Assembly: GCA_937881145.1 (NCBI GenBank)
Contig: CALGFL010000108.1
Span: 1 to 8,273, forward strand
DNA length: 8,273 nt
Source of the DNA: an uncultured Bordetella sp.
GTDB lineage: Bacteria > Pseudomonadota > Gammaproteobacteria > Burkholderiales > Burkholderiaceae_B
Reading direction: 5' to 3'
Below are positions 8,256 through 8,273 of the stretch, one piece after another. The translations under genes were made by a program, and so were the position numbers. The notes below the pieces were generated by a model, which worked only from the letters and a program-made list of their open reading frames with translations, searched no databases and had not been told where the DNA came from. Each line of letters opens with the position of its first letter. Within the stretch, counting starts at the first letter, position 1.

Positions 8256-8273
8256 ATGAACGCCGACACCTCC
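8256..8273 (+). CDS. Start of a downstream gene, six codons only (probably hutU, urocanate hydratase)
   Basis: An ATG preceded by AAGGAC opens a frame reading MNADTS up to the window edge. Six residues cannot identify a protein. The position directly after hutH on the same strand makes urocanate hydratase (hutU) the most likely neighbour in a hut cluster, but this is inference from typical gene order alone. Confidence 0.45.

Overview
The window looks like chromosomal DNA of a GC-rich betaproteobacterium, most likely a member of the Alcaligenaceae such as Bordetella or Achromobacter. This rests on my recollection of the protein sequences, the strong G/C preference at third codon positions (which also creates many long antisense reading frames) and the gene content; no search was run. 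All genes appear intact. Only the two window edges cut genes (purB on the left, a just-started gene on the right). I see no mobile element, CRISPR array, tRNA or rRNA.

Left part (1-2922), housekeeping. It holds the N-terminal two thirds of purB (adenylosuccinate lyase, minus strand), a divergently transcribed YibF-type glutathione S-transferase gene (plus strand), and mnmA (tRNA 2-thiouridylase, minus strand) convergent with the GST gene. The purB/GST gap carries a perfect 14-bp tandem repeat and a plausible extended -10 promoter. The GST/mnmA gap carries a small hairpin.

Right part (2923-8273), a histidine-utilisation (hut) locus, all on the plus strand. A three-gene ABC importer of the nitrate/sulfonate/taurine (NitT/TauT) type encodes a periplasmic binding protein, a permease and an ATPase. 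These genes overlap at GTGA and TGATG junctions and run directly into hutC, the GntR-family urocanate-responsive repressor. hutH (histidine ammonia-lyase) follows after a 141-bp regulatory gap. A further gene, probably hutU but only six codons long here, begins at the right edge.

How the genes work together: the importer probably brings histidine (or urocanate) into the cell, HutH deaminates histidine to urocanate, and urocanate should release HutC from its operators. Palindromic elements of the HutC type lie in both control regions: TGTATATACA at 6548-6557 before hutH and TGTATAGACA at 3070-3079 before the importer operon. Because hutC is the last gene of the importer operon, the repressor is probably autoregulated. 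The most noteworthy point is that the hut-linked transporter belongs to the NitT/TauT class rather than to the better-known HutT permease or the HutXWV (quaternary-amine type) importer. Its substrate is inferred from context only.
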